Source: Chloroflexi bacterium TSY
Lineage (GTDB): Bacteria > Chloroflexota > Anaerolineae > Caldilineales > Caldilineaceae
Assembly (NCBI GenBank): GCA_019217005.1
Contig: JAHBNG010000156.1
Coordinates: 1 to 29,815 of the forward strand
Direction of reading: 5' to 3'
Length of the DNA: 29,815 bases
Positions 21,438 to 29,815 of the stretch are shown here, one piece after another; the first letter of the stretch is position 1; every line of letters starts with the position of its first letter. The translations under genes and the position numbers were made by a program. The notes beneath the pieces were generated by a model. The model ran no database searches, was not told the origin of the DNA, and worked only from the letters and a program-made list of their open reading frames with translations.

Positions 21438-22346
21438 CTTTGAGGCTCCGATGTCTTGCTTGGTAATGCCCATTTCACCCGCAACTCGCCAGAATGGTTC
21501 AGAAAGCAGTGTAAACACCCGTTTCTGTTTTCCTTTTTCGTGCGGGTCTCGTTTACGGCTTGTTTTACTGGACACCGCATACCCACCACGCTCCAGTTCT
21601 CGGCGCAGCGTTAGCTCGTCGATAGGGAACTCTCTGCCTTCTGCCCTGAAATAACGAGTTACGACATTATAGGCTGTTTGCAACAGGTGGAGGTCGTTGT
21701 CGTCATGCCACCCGATCCGTTCGGCGTCCGTCTGCCCCTGCTCCCCGATCGGTCCGCCAAGGCTCTTAACCGCTACGCCTTTCGCCTGTATCTGGACTTT
21801 TTCTTGTCGGAGAAGAGCCACTAGCGTCTGCATGAATTGAAGAGCAGGGTCGCTTGCACTCACGTGGTCCTGTTGGTCCCGTGCGAGGCACCGTAGCGCA
21901 TTGCGTGCGTCTTGCGTCATTTTGCCCACCTCTTCGTGGCTCAGGACGCCTACATGATGGGCATACGACAGGAAAAGGTTGAATCCGCACCCCAACTTGG
22001 CAACGGCGTCAGAGAGTTTCCCGTGTAGCTTATCCTTAGCGTGTAGCTTATCCTTGCTGTTGGCAGCCCGTAGCTTTTTGACATCTTTCGGTAGTTCTTT
22101 TACACATCTGTCCCAGAGTCCAGCAACGTGCTGGATAAAGCCACGCATTGCGTAGCCATACAACTCACGGTTGTCCTGTGCCTGAGTTAGCTTATCCACG
22201 TCAATATCCAGCGGCTCGACTGGCACCGTAAACAGGCGGGCATTCGTGGATTTGCCCAGTGCGCCCCGTTCAGCCGTGACAACAACCAGACCACGGGGCA
22301 TATAGGTCTGTCTGAACGACGCATCTTTTTGATGATTGTTCTTATA
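21423..22346 (-). pseudogene. Replication ATPase/helicase, C-terminal part
   Basis: About 307 codons, open from 22346 down to the TGA at 21423-21425. It reads DASFRQTYMPRGLVVVTAE, then LTQAQDNRELYGYAMRGFIQ and WRVAGEMGITKQDIG. This resembles the C-terminal part of the ATPase that accompanies primase-polymerase genes in plasmid-like elements, where PPRGL...TGE...G.S..AR is followed by an all-helical tail. The Walker A and B parts upstream are missing because the frame meets a stop (22347-22349) about 30 bp before the right long repeat. ATG 22301 could start a shorter product. It is probably inactive. In an intact element this gene would follow a primase-polymerase such as the one broken at 17253-17682. 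Confidence 0.55.
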
Positions 22347-22379
22347 TTAGCACCACATACAGTACCACGTGGTGGCTCA

Positions 22380-23100
22380 GGACGAAATTAATCAGGCTGT
22401 TGATCTTGTGTTTTCCAATGGTGAAGACAAGGTCTTCATTAAGGACACAATTAATAGTGTAGCGAGTGTGTCTGTCGAGATAAATGGTCAGCAATATCTA
22501 ATGTCTGTACCAATTACCATTGATATCGATTCAAGATTACCTCTTTCTAGTAGTCTTGCCTCTGTCAGCAGCGCTACCATCGTGGGTCCTTGGGCAATAG
22601 AAATCGAAGGAGCAAGTGAGTTCACAGAGAAAGTCGAGATGAGTGTTCCTGGTCTGTTTGGTAACACCCAAAAAGAGTATGAGCCAGCGATTGGGAACAA
22701 GATAGTGTTGGTTGAATTTTATGTAACAAATGTTGGAAAAATAAACAGAAATCTTTACGGGAGCGATGCAGAAGGTATTGATGCCACTGGTCGTTTCTTT
22801 CAAGAGACAGATCTGCATTGTCCAGATTTGAATCCTGGTGAGAACGGGAAGTGTTTGATGGTCTTTGAAGTGGAACAGAAAGTGGATATAGTTGGTTTGG
22901 CTCTAGAGCTAATCGAGCGGAAAGAATTAGCGATTCTAGCGTGTGGCGGAAAAAATAAGAAAATCGATAGGGACGGTCTCGCGTCAATCGCGAGACGCGA
23001 GAGACGCGACCCCAGCCAGGTGGAGATCCTCTGTGCAATGTTTTCTGATTACAAGACAGAAAAATCTGCAAACAGACGCAGAATCCCCATAGGGGACTGA
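22380..23100 (+). pseudogene. DUF4352-like fragment, right copy
   Basis: The same tail as in the chimeric binding protein, here without any front. A GTG at 22369 in the unique flank happens to be in frame (VAQDEINQ). The recognisable domain runs to ELIERKELAI near 22935. Two missing C residues remove the stop used in the left copy, and the frame then reads on through non-coding sequence to 23098-23100. No signal peptide or ribosome-binding site is present, so expression is doubtful. Confidence 0.6.
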
Positions 23101-23543
23101 ACCCTCGGTGTCCGGCTGTGCCAGCCGGTGGGAGGGGCTGGCATCCCTATCCCATTTTGAGCTAGACCGGCGGGTAGTGAACTTTCCCTGAAGCAAAAAA
23201 TGAAAATCAACACTTAAAATCAAAAAAAGAAGTAGACTGAGCTACAACCAGAAACATCGAGGGACCGAACAAAGCGGCAACAGGCGACTGTTGGTTTATG
23301 TGCTGTCTCTGTTCGGGGCTGGGGTGCTGGATTGCTGGAGTCGTCGCCTTCACTTCCCTAAATATGAGGCAGGGTCCCAGCGGGCGCAAAATAGTGCGAT
23401 TGTTTACCACGTGCTAATGTCCCACAAAGGTAAGATACAGAGTCGTGGGGACCCCTGTTCAACTCGCCGGACAAGCCCTTGTCCCGCCCCCAAGATGCCG
23501 CGGCGGTATGTCGAGAATGCACGAGTAGCTAACTGAAATAGCA

Positions 23544-23891
23544 ATGACTTGCGAGATGTGCGGTAAGGAGATCCAGACCAGGCCGCGCGCGGGTAAGACC
23601 CGGCTATATTGCTCTCCCGCATGTAAGCAAGCCGCCTACATGAAAAAGCGTAGAGCGAAGGTAGAGCCAAGGGATCAAGGCCGCTCAGTTGGTAACGGTC
23701 AGGGGTCGCGCGGAGCGGTCCCGATATGCGCGGTAGCGGACTGTGACAACGAAGTACAGCCGGGCAAACGTGGATTGTGGCGTATGTACTGCTCCGATAG
23801 AGGCAAAGAGAGGGCCAAACGCATAGCCCGCGCGGAGCGTAAGAGACGTATCCCCTCATTTAATCCTAAGCCGGAACAACCCGAAACGTGA
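23544..23891 (+). CDS. Small zinc-binding protein, right copy
   Basis: 115 residues with the complete first cysteine cluster MTCEMCGKE and the same remainder as 4768-5103. The start ATGACTTGCGAG is intact here, while the left copy has an indel at this place. This is the better representative of the gene. The domain description is given at 4768. Confidence 0.65.
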   Translation: MTCEMCGKEIQTRPRAGKTRLYCSPACKQAAYMKKRRAKVEPRDQGRSVGNGQGSRGAVPICAVADCDNEVQPGKRGLWRMYCSDRGKERAKRIARAERKRRIPSFNPKPEQPET

Positions 23892-23939
23892 CTAACCGAT
23901 GAGCTATTTTACTGGCGCAAGGGCCGGGGGGTTGTCCAT

Positions 23940-24080
23940 ATGGGGGTAAATCGTAACGTTACGTTTTGTGGTAGAGACACTCAAGGAATGGACACAGTTA
24001 GTAACGTTGAGGGGTTGAAAGTTTGTCAGAGATGCGAGCATACCAGAGATAATCAAACTATGTATTTGAGCCTCGGATAA
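23940..24080 (+). CDS. Possible 46-residue protein with a CxxC pair, right copy
   Basis: Same short frame as 5152-5292 without change. It is listed because both copies keep it, not because a family is known. Confidence 0.25.
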   Translation: MGVNRNVTFCGRDTQGMDTVSNVEGLKVCQRCEHTRDNQTMYLSLG

Positions 24081-24098
24081 ATGGACTTTGCTTAAAGA

Positions 24099-24230
24099 GT
24101 GGATATACTAAGTGAATGGAAACGATCTGGACTGCCCCAAAGAGCAGCAAACGAGGCGTGCGGGGTCGCTGATGCAGCTACTAGGAAATATCTTACTCAA
24201 GGACACCTCTGGTATTTCCCAATCCCGCAA
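24099..24230 (+). pseudogene. DNA methyltransferase fragment, right copy
   Basis: Same remnant as 5312-5440 (NEACGV then AATRKYLTQGHLWYFP), without catalytic motifs. One T fewer occurs just upstream (ACTTTGC against ACTTTTGC). Confidence 0.55.
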
Positions 24231-24321
24231 TGGACGACTACGCTACAGGTAGTTGGTCAATTTGACAGCGAGGCCCCCATCAGTCCCGTGCGCGTGAGGC
24301 GCTACAAAACAGAAGGAACCC

Positions 24322-25326
24322 ATGAACCACAGAATCAAGTACAGCCTGCTTCTCTCCGCAGTGGCGCTGTTGGCCTTCCTACCTTTTTCGCTGCAATCCC
24401 AAAGCGAACTCACGCTTGAAAGCCTCGCCAAACAGTTAACAGCGCTTACCGGTCGGGTTGATGCCATTGAGCAACGCATTACATCATTGGTAGATAATCC
24501 ATCACCACCGACACAGAATCCTCTCGGCCAGCCAGCACAAGTGAGCCACATTGTGGATGGAGACACGATAGAGGTGGCGATCAACGGGATACCCTATCGC
24601 ATCCGTTATCTCCTGATCGATACCCCCGAACGAGGCGACAACTACTTTGAGGAAGCGAACGAGGCCAATCGCCAACTCGTGGGCGGCAAGACCGTGTATT
24701 TGCAGAAAGACGTGAGCGAGACCGATCGTTATGGTCGGCTGCTTCGCTACATTTACCTTGAGGACGGCACGTTTGTCAACGCTGAACTGGTCCGCCGCGG
24801 GCTGGCTCGGCTCTCCACATATCCGCCAGATGTGAGCAAGGAAGCCGAGATTCGCGCCGCGCAGCAACAGGCGGTCGCGGCACAAGCAGGGATCTGGTCA
24901 AGACCCGCTGGCCCTGTGGCCAGCCAAAACGCCAATCTCCGCAGTGGTCCTGGAACGAACTATGCGATTGTTGATCGTCTACAAAGGAGTCAAGCCCTGC
25001 GTGTCGTCGCGCGGAATGCAGTGGGGGATTGGTATCAATTGGAGAACGGCGCCTGGATTGCGGCCTTCCTGGTTGACAATGCACCCGATTCTCTGCCTAT
25101 TAGAGAGCCAACCAAGCCCCAGCCGACACCAACAGAGCCAACCAAGCCCCAGCCGACACCAACAGAGCTACGAGGGAATTGCCATCCCTCCTATCCCACC
25201 GTCTGCATCCCGCCACCTCCGCCCGATTTGGATTGCAGCGAAATTCCCTATCGGCGGTTCCAAGTGAGCGGCTCGGATCCACATCGCTTTGATGGTAATA
25301 AGGATGGAATTGGGTGTGAGCGGTGA
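24322..25326 (+). CDS. Secreted thermonuclease with SH3b and Excalibur domains, right copy
   Basis: Encodes the same 334-residue protein as 5535-6539, with the same ribosome-binding site. No difference was seen in the coding DNA, although both flanks have several indels. It is the only gene of full length and recognised function that is intact in both long-repeat copies. Confidence 0.9.
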   Translation: MNHRIKYSLLLSAVALLAFLPFSLQSQSELTLESLAKQLTALTGRVDAIEQRITSLVDNPSPPTQNPLGQPAQVSHIVDGDTIEVAINGIPYRIRYLLIDTPERGDNYFEEANEANRQLVGGKTVYLQKDVSETDRYGRLLRYIYLEDGTFVNAELVRRGLARLSTYPPDVSKEAEIRAAQQQAVAAQAGIWSRPAGPVASQNANLRSGPGTNYAIVDRLQRSQALRVVARNAVGDWYQLENGAWIAAFLVDNAPDSLPIREPTKPQPTPTEPTKPQPTPTELRGNCHPSYPTVCIPPPPPDLDCSEIPYRRFQVSGSDPHRFDGNKDGIGCER

Positions 25327-25499
25327 CAACCGTAAAACACACAGCCCAGGTCAGTCGGCTTTTCGACTTTCTAATTGACGTTGGGATCTTCACTTCCCGC
25401 TGTCAATTCATCACTATTATACTGCCTTTCGGCTTCCTTCCCAACTGCTGAAATTTTTCTATCGTTACACCTCCCATTCGGCTTACTGTGCCTCGGGCT

Positions 25500-26184
25500 T
25501 TGGCGATTACAACACCCTGATCTCTTGCCGAGCTTGCCAACGTTCATACAAAATGGTGTGTTGGCCGCCTCAAACACAGCACTTTTGTGAACCTTTTGGC
25601 GGATCGGCGGCGGTACTCATTAACAGAGAGCCGTCACCTGTTGAAACCTACAACGACCTGGACGGCGGTGTCGTCAATTTCTTTCGGGTCCTGCGCGAGC
25701 GAAAGAGGCACTCATTGAGGCAATTGGTTTAACGCCCTTCTCGAAGAAAGAATACGAACAAGCTCTCAATTACTCCGATCCGACAGTAAGCGACTTGGAA
25801 CGCGCGCGACGGTTCTATGTCTGCGCGCGACAAACCCGCACCGGTCTGGCACAGAAAGGGAGTTCAGGGCGTTGGGCCCATTGTCTTCTGACCAGCCGGG
25901 CCGGGATGGCTGGTGCAGTTTCCCGCTGGCTGGGGAGTGTAGAAGCCCTGCCAGAGATTGCACAGCGGCTCTTGCGGGTCCAATTTGAACACGCACCGGC
26001 GCTTGAAGTGATTAACCGTTATAATAGCCCTGAAACGCTCTTCTACTGCGATCCACCCTATCCCCACGGCGCGCGGGGGGACAGCAATGCCTATGCTCAT
26101 GAACTGACGGACGAGCAGCATCGTGAACTGGCCGAAGTGCTACATCACGTTGAAGGCAAAGTCGCACTCTCCAGTTATCACTAG
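25500..26184 (+). pseudogene. Dam-type adenine methyltransferase, truncated, right copy
   Basis: Here the 5' frame is open through GDYNTLISCRACQRSYKMVC, then WPPQTQHFCEPFGGSAAVL, so the sequence before motif I is better preserved than in the left copy. A missing A at about 25701 (GAGCGAAAG against GAGCAGAAAG) then breaks the frame before the catalytic part, and the gene ends in TAG 26182-26184 at the 1.7-kb block. Combining both copies gives a methyltransferase front of at least 220 residues that still lacks its C-terminus. Confidence 0.75.
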
Positions 26185-27623
26185 TGAACCGTGCGGGGCT
26201 GGGCGTGATCGCCGCCTTGCGGCGAACTGGTGAGATTGAGCATTTCATATCGAGCCGATACCTAGCGGACCTGGCCGGAATTTCGCGGGATAGTGCCCAA
26301 CGTGCCCTCCGGTTTCTATGCCCCCAATTGATGACCGCATACCAGCGCCGAGCGCGACCTACTTAAGGCGCGTGAACTGTTGGCCCGTGGAGCAATTCAC
26401 AGACGGGCCGCGGCGCTAAAATTACTGACGGGGAAACAGCGGGCGACCGTAGCCGATAGAATGCGCCGGCATGAAAGCAAGAATCTGTTGGCCGAGGTTG
26501 TGATGTACTGTGCCGATCGAGTCGCCAACATCGAGCGCGAATTGACCAGGGTGAACAGCATGATCGCCCGCGGGGAGTGTGTGCCGCTCTTGGAATCCAT
26601 CGCCCGCGGCGGCGCCATATGCCAACACCTACCGGCTCAATCTGGCCTATCTGGTGGACATTGAACCAAAGTGCGCGCAGCATCTGCCACAAAGTCTTAA
26701 CGACGACGGCCCAGTCGAAACAGTTTTGTGGCAGATGCTGCGCCTCTGAGAATCTGCACGATGACGCTTTCCAACGCAACCGCCCAGACCCAGATAATGA
26801 ACACGCGCGCCGACTGTTGGACTTGGCCCAAACCATAGGGGATGAGGGAGAGCGGCGGCGGCATTGTCGAACTGGCTGGCCGCGTCGATGTCCGGCTATT
26901 AGACAGCATCGGGCCAGCGGGCCCGTACATCATAGATGCGCTTGACCAACAGGATCACACATATGAGAGCCTCGCGGCGGCTGTTGGGATGCATGTGGGT
27001 TCGATTCGGCGTACCATCGCGCGCATGGGGCCAAAGCTGGAAGCGATCGGCATTGACCCCCTCGTTGCGATTTACACAGAAACAGGGTTTGACCAGGACC
27101 GGAAAGCACCCTACCGCAAAACAACCCTTTCTCTCTCTGAGGAATGGCGCGCGAATCTAACCACTACACGCCAACATATGACCACTGACGGAACTGTCAT
27201 GAAGCGCACAATTAGACATGCGCGGGAACGGTTGTTACGTCTCTCTCTTCTGAGAGGGCAGATCACAGCGGCTGAGGTTCTGGCCGACATTGACCGCATC
27301 GAGGCCGACTGTCAGAAGCTGCTAGACACCATCGACCCAAGGCAGGCGCTGGACCTGTCCGCAGACCTGGCCGAGGTCGAGAACAAACTCCCCGACATTC
27401 AGCCGATTCGTGATGAGGCGGTATGGGAGTACCTGTTACGACTTGCAATCCAGGAGACGCGCAGGGCGAGACTGCTGAGCGTCTGCTGGACCTGGCCCAA
27501 CGTGACGCCCTGAATCACTCTGAGTCCGCAGAGCTTAGGGCGCTGGCTAATCGGCTTGGGATTCCGCATTGTTTCTCTGACATCAAGAATCCGGTAGACG
27601 TTGATCGGTTGGAGGATGCGTAG
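26181..27623 (+). pseudogene. Primase-polymerase C-terminal part, right copy
   Basis: The same region as residues about 405-894 of the protein at 14568, with more damage than the left copy. Losses occur at about 26346 (GGGGC), 26385, 26405, 26613, a 14-base loss at about 26744, one near 26861 and a single G at about 27455. It does share the intact CACACATATG and GTCATGAAG sites with the full gene, where the left copy has losses. Confidence 0.85.
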
Positions 27624-27868
27624 CTATGGCGTGAGATTCAGCCATTTTTGGACCGGTGTAACGCACCCAGATATGGGACCCATCCGCGCGGCGGGTGCGT
27701 ACGACCAGACTATTGTGGCTGGTCAGGTTCAGCAGCGTCTTGATCGCTGTGACGGCACTTCATCCCCCCTCATCGACGTCGATGACCAGACAGTCGATGC
27801 TTCTGGGGATCACCCCTAGTAGTGGTCGCTGATCGGGGGCGGCTGGGGGACTATTTAGATGCCGGCGG
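27624..27868 (-). pseudogene. Remnant of the second primase-polymerase gene, right copy
   Basis: Same minus-strand core as 8868-9112, including the in-frame TGA after LVIDVDEGG. The nonsense change is thus present in all three copies and predates the spread of the block. Confidence 0.6.
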
Positions 27869-28044
27869 GAGGCCGTTTACAGGAGTTGATCTTGCCTATC
27901 CCCAAGGATAACGAACACCGCAATAAAATAATCGCTGAAACAGAAAAAGTAATCCGAATGAGGTCAGAGGCTAGAGAAATGGCACGTCAAGTTACATTAG
28001 ATGTAACTCCGATTAGACCGGAGTTTCCAGAGGAGGAGCTTTAA
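27865..28044 (+). pseudogene. C-terminal fragment of a type I restriction subunit, right copy
   Basis: Same sequence as 9109-9288 (LILPIPKDNEHRNKI to EFPEEEL), with no front part. Confidence 0.5.
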
Positions 28045-28107
28045 TCATTGGGAATTACCCTAAAAATCGGCGATAACCTGTTTCGTGTAGTCGCATTGAC
28101 TCTCTGG

Positions 28108-28194
28108 AAATGGGGGCGACGACGACCTCTATGGCGGCCCGGGCGACGACGAGCTATGGGGCGGCCCGGGCCATGACCACTGCATTAGCGGCGA
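28108..28194 (+). pseudogene. RTX-repeat fragment on the plus strand, right copy
   Basis: Same three calcium-binding repeats as 9352-9438. The AT-rich hairpin follows at 28196-28221; the GC-rich one after it has lost complementarity in its right arm (CGCGACGACAC against CGCGACGGCAC). Confidence 0.5.
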
Positions 28195-28680
28195 GTCGAT
28201 TTTTTCGCACGAAAAAATCGAAAATTAGTATCATGGTGCCGTCGCGTACGCGCGACGACACGAACGCTCGCCAAGCAGAGGGTGTGATATGGATTCTTGT
28301 ACACTCTCCTTGAATGCATTCACAGCGGCAAAGCACGCCTGATTCACGGGTTGCGGACAATCGATCATGAAAAAGAGCGCGATGTCATCGGATGCTGTAA
28401 AAATTACCCATTTGGTTAACTGATTGCTGCAAAAGTGATCCAACCCGACTAGTGAAATTTCAGGAGCGACACGAAAATGACAAATCCAGCGCCGACCGCA
28501 TACACAAAGTTGTACAGTACGCTTACCGACTAACCTGCTGAATGCTGTTCTCCTTTCAACGGCTCGTCGGGCATTGCCAGCGATCATCTTTGGAGTGATG
28601 ATAAGCTCGGGGGAGATAGGCGGGAAGCGAGTGCCACTGCGATGTACAGCCGCGCCAATATGATTGTGTTGGCCGTGGCC

Positions 28681-29366
28681 TGCGCTGTTGCTGTTGGCAG
28701 ACGCAGCCGGTTCTTCGCAATTAACTGGCTTTCTCCAATATTCGTCGTCTTGGCAGACATCGTAGCCCTCCATGCCATCGAGGTAGTCATCATCCGGCCC
28801 GCCATCGAGGAAGTCATCGCCCTCAAAGCCCCAGAGGAGTCATCGCCACGGCCGCCTTTTAGGCTGTCGTTGCCCGCCTCGCCCAGAGGTGGTCGTGGTC
28901 CGGGCCGCCATTGATGGTGTCGTGGCCACCCCAGATTTGGTCGTGGCCCGGACCGCCATCGATGGTGTCGTGGTCCGGGCCGCCATTGATGTAGTCGTGG
29001 CCCGGACCGCCACAGATGGTGTCGGCACCCGCCTCGCCCCAGAGGTTGTCCTTCCCCCCCAGCCCCACAATCAGGTCGTTGTCAGCGGTGCCATATAAGT
29101 AGTCGTTGCCAGAGGTGCCGACGATGAGTGTCCCCGCGAAGGCCGGCTTTGCATAATACTCGCCTTTCCCTTCCTCTGAAAATCTCGTAGTTTCCGCACG
29201 TCGTGATAAATCCGTCCCCTTCGCCGAAGCGCCCCTGGAAGAGCGCCAGCAGCAAAAGGCAGACAGCACTAGGAAGAAGCGCCCCGGCCCGCCAACCGAT
29301 GGGTTTCCAGGCAGCTGGACCAGATGGCTGGACTTGAGCGCATGGAGTTGCGTTTGCGTTTTTCAT
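28681..29366 (-). pseudogene. RTX-type protein gene, frameshifted, right copy
   Basis: Counterpart of the intact gene 9931-10647. The start region (MKNANATPCAQVQPSGPAAW) is kept, but losses in the signal-peptide part near 29220-29300 (for example GGAAGAGC for GGGGGGAAGAGC), in the repeats near 28885 and 28927, and at the stop near 28681 break the frame several times. If these are sequencing errors the gene could be intact in the cell. Confidence 0.7.
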
Positions 29367-29815
29367 GAGTTGTTTCTTTTCTCTAATTGACCCTCTAAAT
29401 GATCGATGTCGCTGGAGGGGACCACGTCTTTCTGGCGAAAGAACCCGTGATGGCCGGTCAAACCCTGCGTCTGAGGCGTAACACAGACGGTCCCCTGTCT
29501 AAGTATAGCCCAGATGCCCCGCTGGTTCAAATTTGGCGCGGCGGGAAAATCGAAAGCAAGAAAATGGCGGTCTGGACCGCGACTAAAATCAAGCCTGTGT
29601 TGCTTTGGGGATTCAGCGTGCGAAACGGGCTTATACACTGGTATATGTGGGTACCCGATCTTCGGGTTGGGTGAGGATTGAAACTTGATGCTAAAGGTCC
29701 CCGCCGCAGGTTTACTCGTTATGCCCCAGCGATTTGTGATCCTAATGGATGGAGCCTCCTCGCTCTTCTCGATCGGCCATCAACTTACGATCCTTTCTCG
29801 AATTGACTTTCTAAA

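Larger units (their letters stand above)
26181..27868 (+). repeat. 1.7-kb block, copy 3 of 3
   Basis: Counterpart of 7404-9112 and 15783-17497, starting at CTAGTGAACC and ending at CCGGCGG. It is the shortest copy because of the losses listed for the gene fragment it carries. Confidence 0.95.
22380..29815 (+). repeat. Long direct repeat, right copy (reaches the window end)
   Basis: Counterpart of 3506-11103. Stretches of perfect identity (for example most of 23544-25326) alternate with patches rich in short losses (22935-23540, 25350-25720, 26340-26870, 28250-29280, 29490-29730). The last base of the window matches 11103, inside the motif AATTGACTTTCTAAAT. Confidence 0.95.

Noticed and set aside
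21300..21440. Possible CRISPR array
   Set aside because: The repeat is only 9 bp, partly tandem without spacers, and occurs in both orientations. No cas gene is present.
22364..22373. Palindrome ACCACGTGGT next to the right repeat border, as a possible attachment site
   Set aside because: It is absent at the other border (3506), so it cannot be a shared core of site-specific integration.

Overview
The window looks like a piece of an environmental bacterial genome, probably Chloroflexota (inference from the style of the sugar ABC transporter, the primase-polymerase genes and the DDE transposase; no rRNA or tRNA is present to confirm it). Only the first 3.5 kb reads as ordinary chromosome: two sugar-type ABC permeases and a lipoprotein binding protein. 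Everything after that is accessory DNA, a dense mosaic of replication genes, DNA-modification genes, insertion elements and broken gene pieces.

The main architectural fact is a long direct repeat: 3506-11103 recurs at 22380-29815 (about 7.5 kb) and runs to the last base of the window. The left copy begins inside the binding-protein gene and replaces its C-terminus with a DUF4352-like segment, so the gene is now a chimera. The distance between the two starts is 18,874 bp. This fits a circular or tandemly repeated element of about 18.9 kb joined to the chromosome at 3506, or an assembly that ran around such an element. Each copy holds, in order: a DUF4352-like piece, a non-coding stretch with hairpins, a zinc-binding small protein, a DNA-methylase fragment, an intact secreted nuclease (TNase-SH3b-Excalibur), a Dam-type methylase truncated at its 3' end, a 1.7-kb block carrying the 3' part of a primase-polymerase gene, a type I specificity-subunit tail, RTX-repeat pieces, and an RTX-repeat protein on the minus strand. 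The copies differ mostly by short indels in base runs and tiny tandem repeats, with few substitutions.

The unique part between the copies (11104-22379) contains a 401-bp inverted-repeat element, a Phd/YefM-RelE-like toxin-antitoxin pair with a clear promoter, a helix-turn-helix protein, a MITE derived from an IS, an IS element with a DDE transposase, and the full-length primase-polymerase gene (14568-17252). A third copy of the 1.7-kb block forms the 3' part of that gene. A second primase-polymerase gene lies on the minus strand, broken by a stop codon. Then comes a minus-strand C-R-M restriction-modification operon (controller, BamHI-like endonuclease, DNA methyltransferase) bracketed by perfect 45-bp inverted repeats. 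To its right lie a truncated gene, an array of TGTGACAGG-type repeats with hairpins that looks like an origin or regulatory array, and the 3' part of a replication ATPase gene whose front is missing at the junction with the right repeat.

Taken together, the unique region plus one repeat resembles the replication and defence core of a plasmid or integrative element (primase-polymerase, ATPase remnant, iteron-like array, toxin-antitoxin, restriction-modification) that has been heavily reshuffled by MITE and IS ends.
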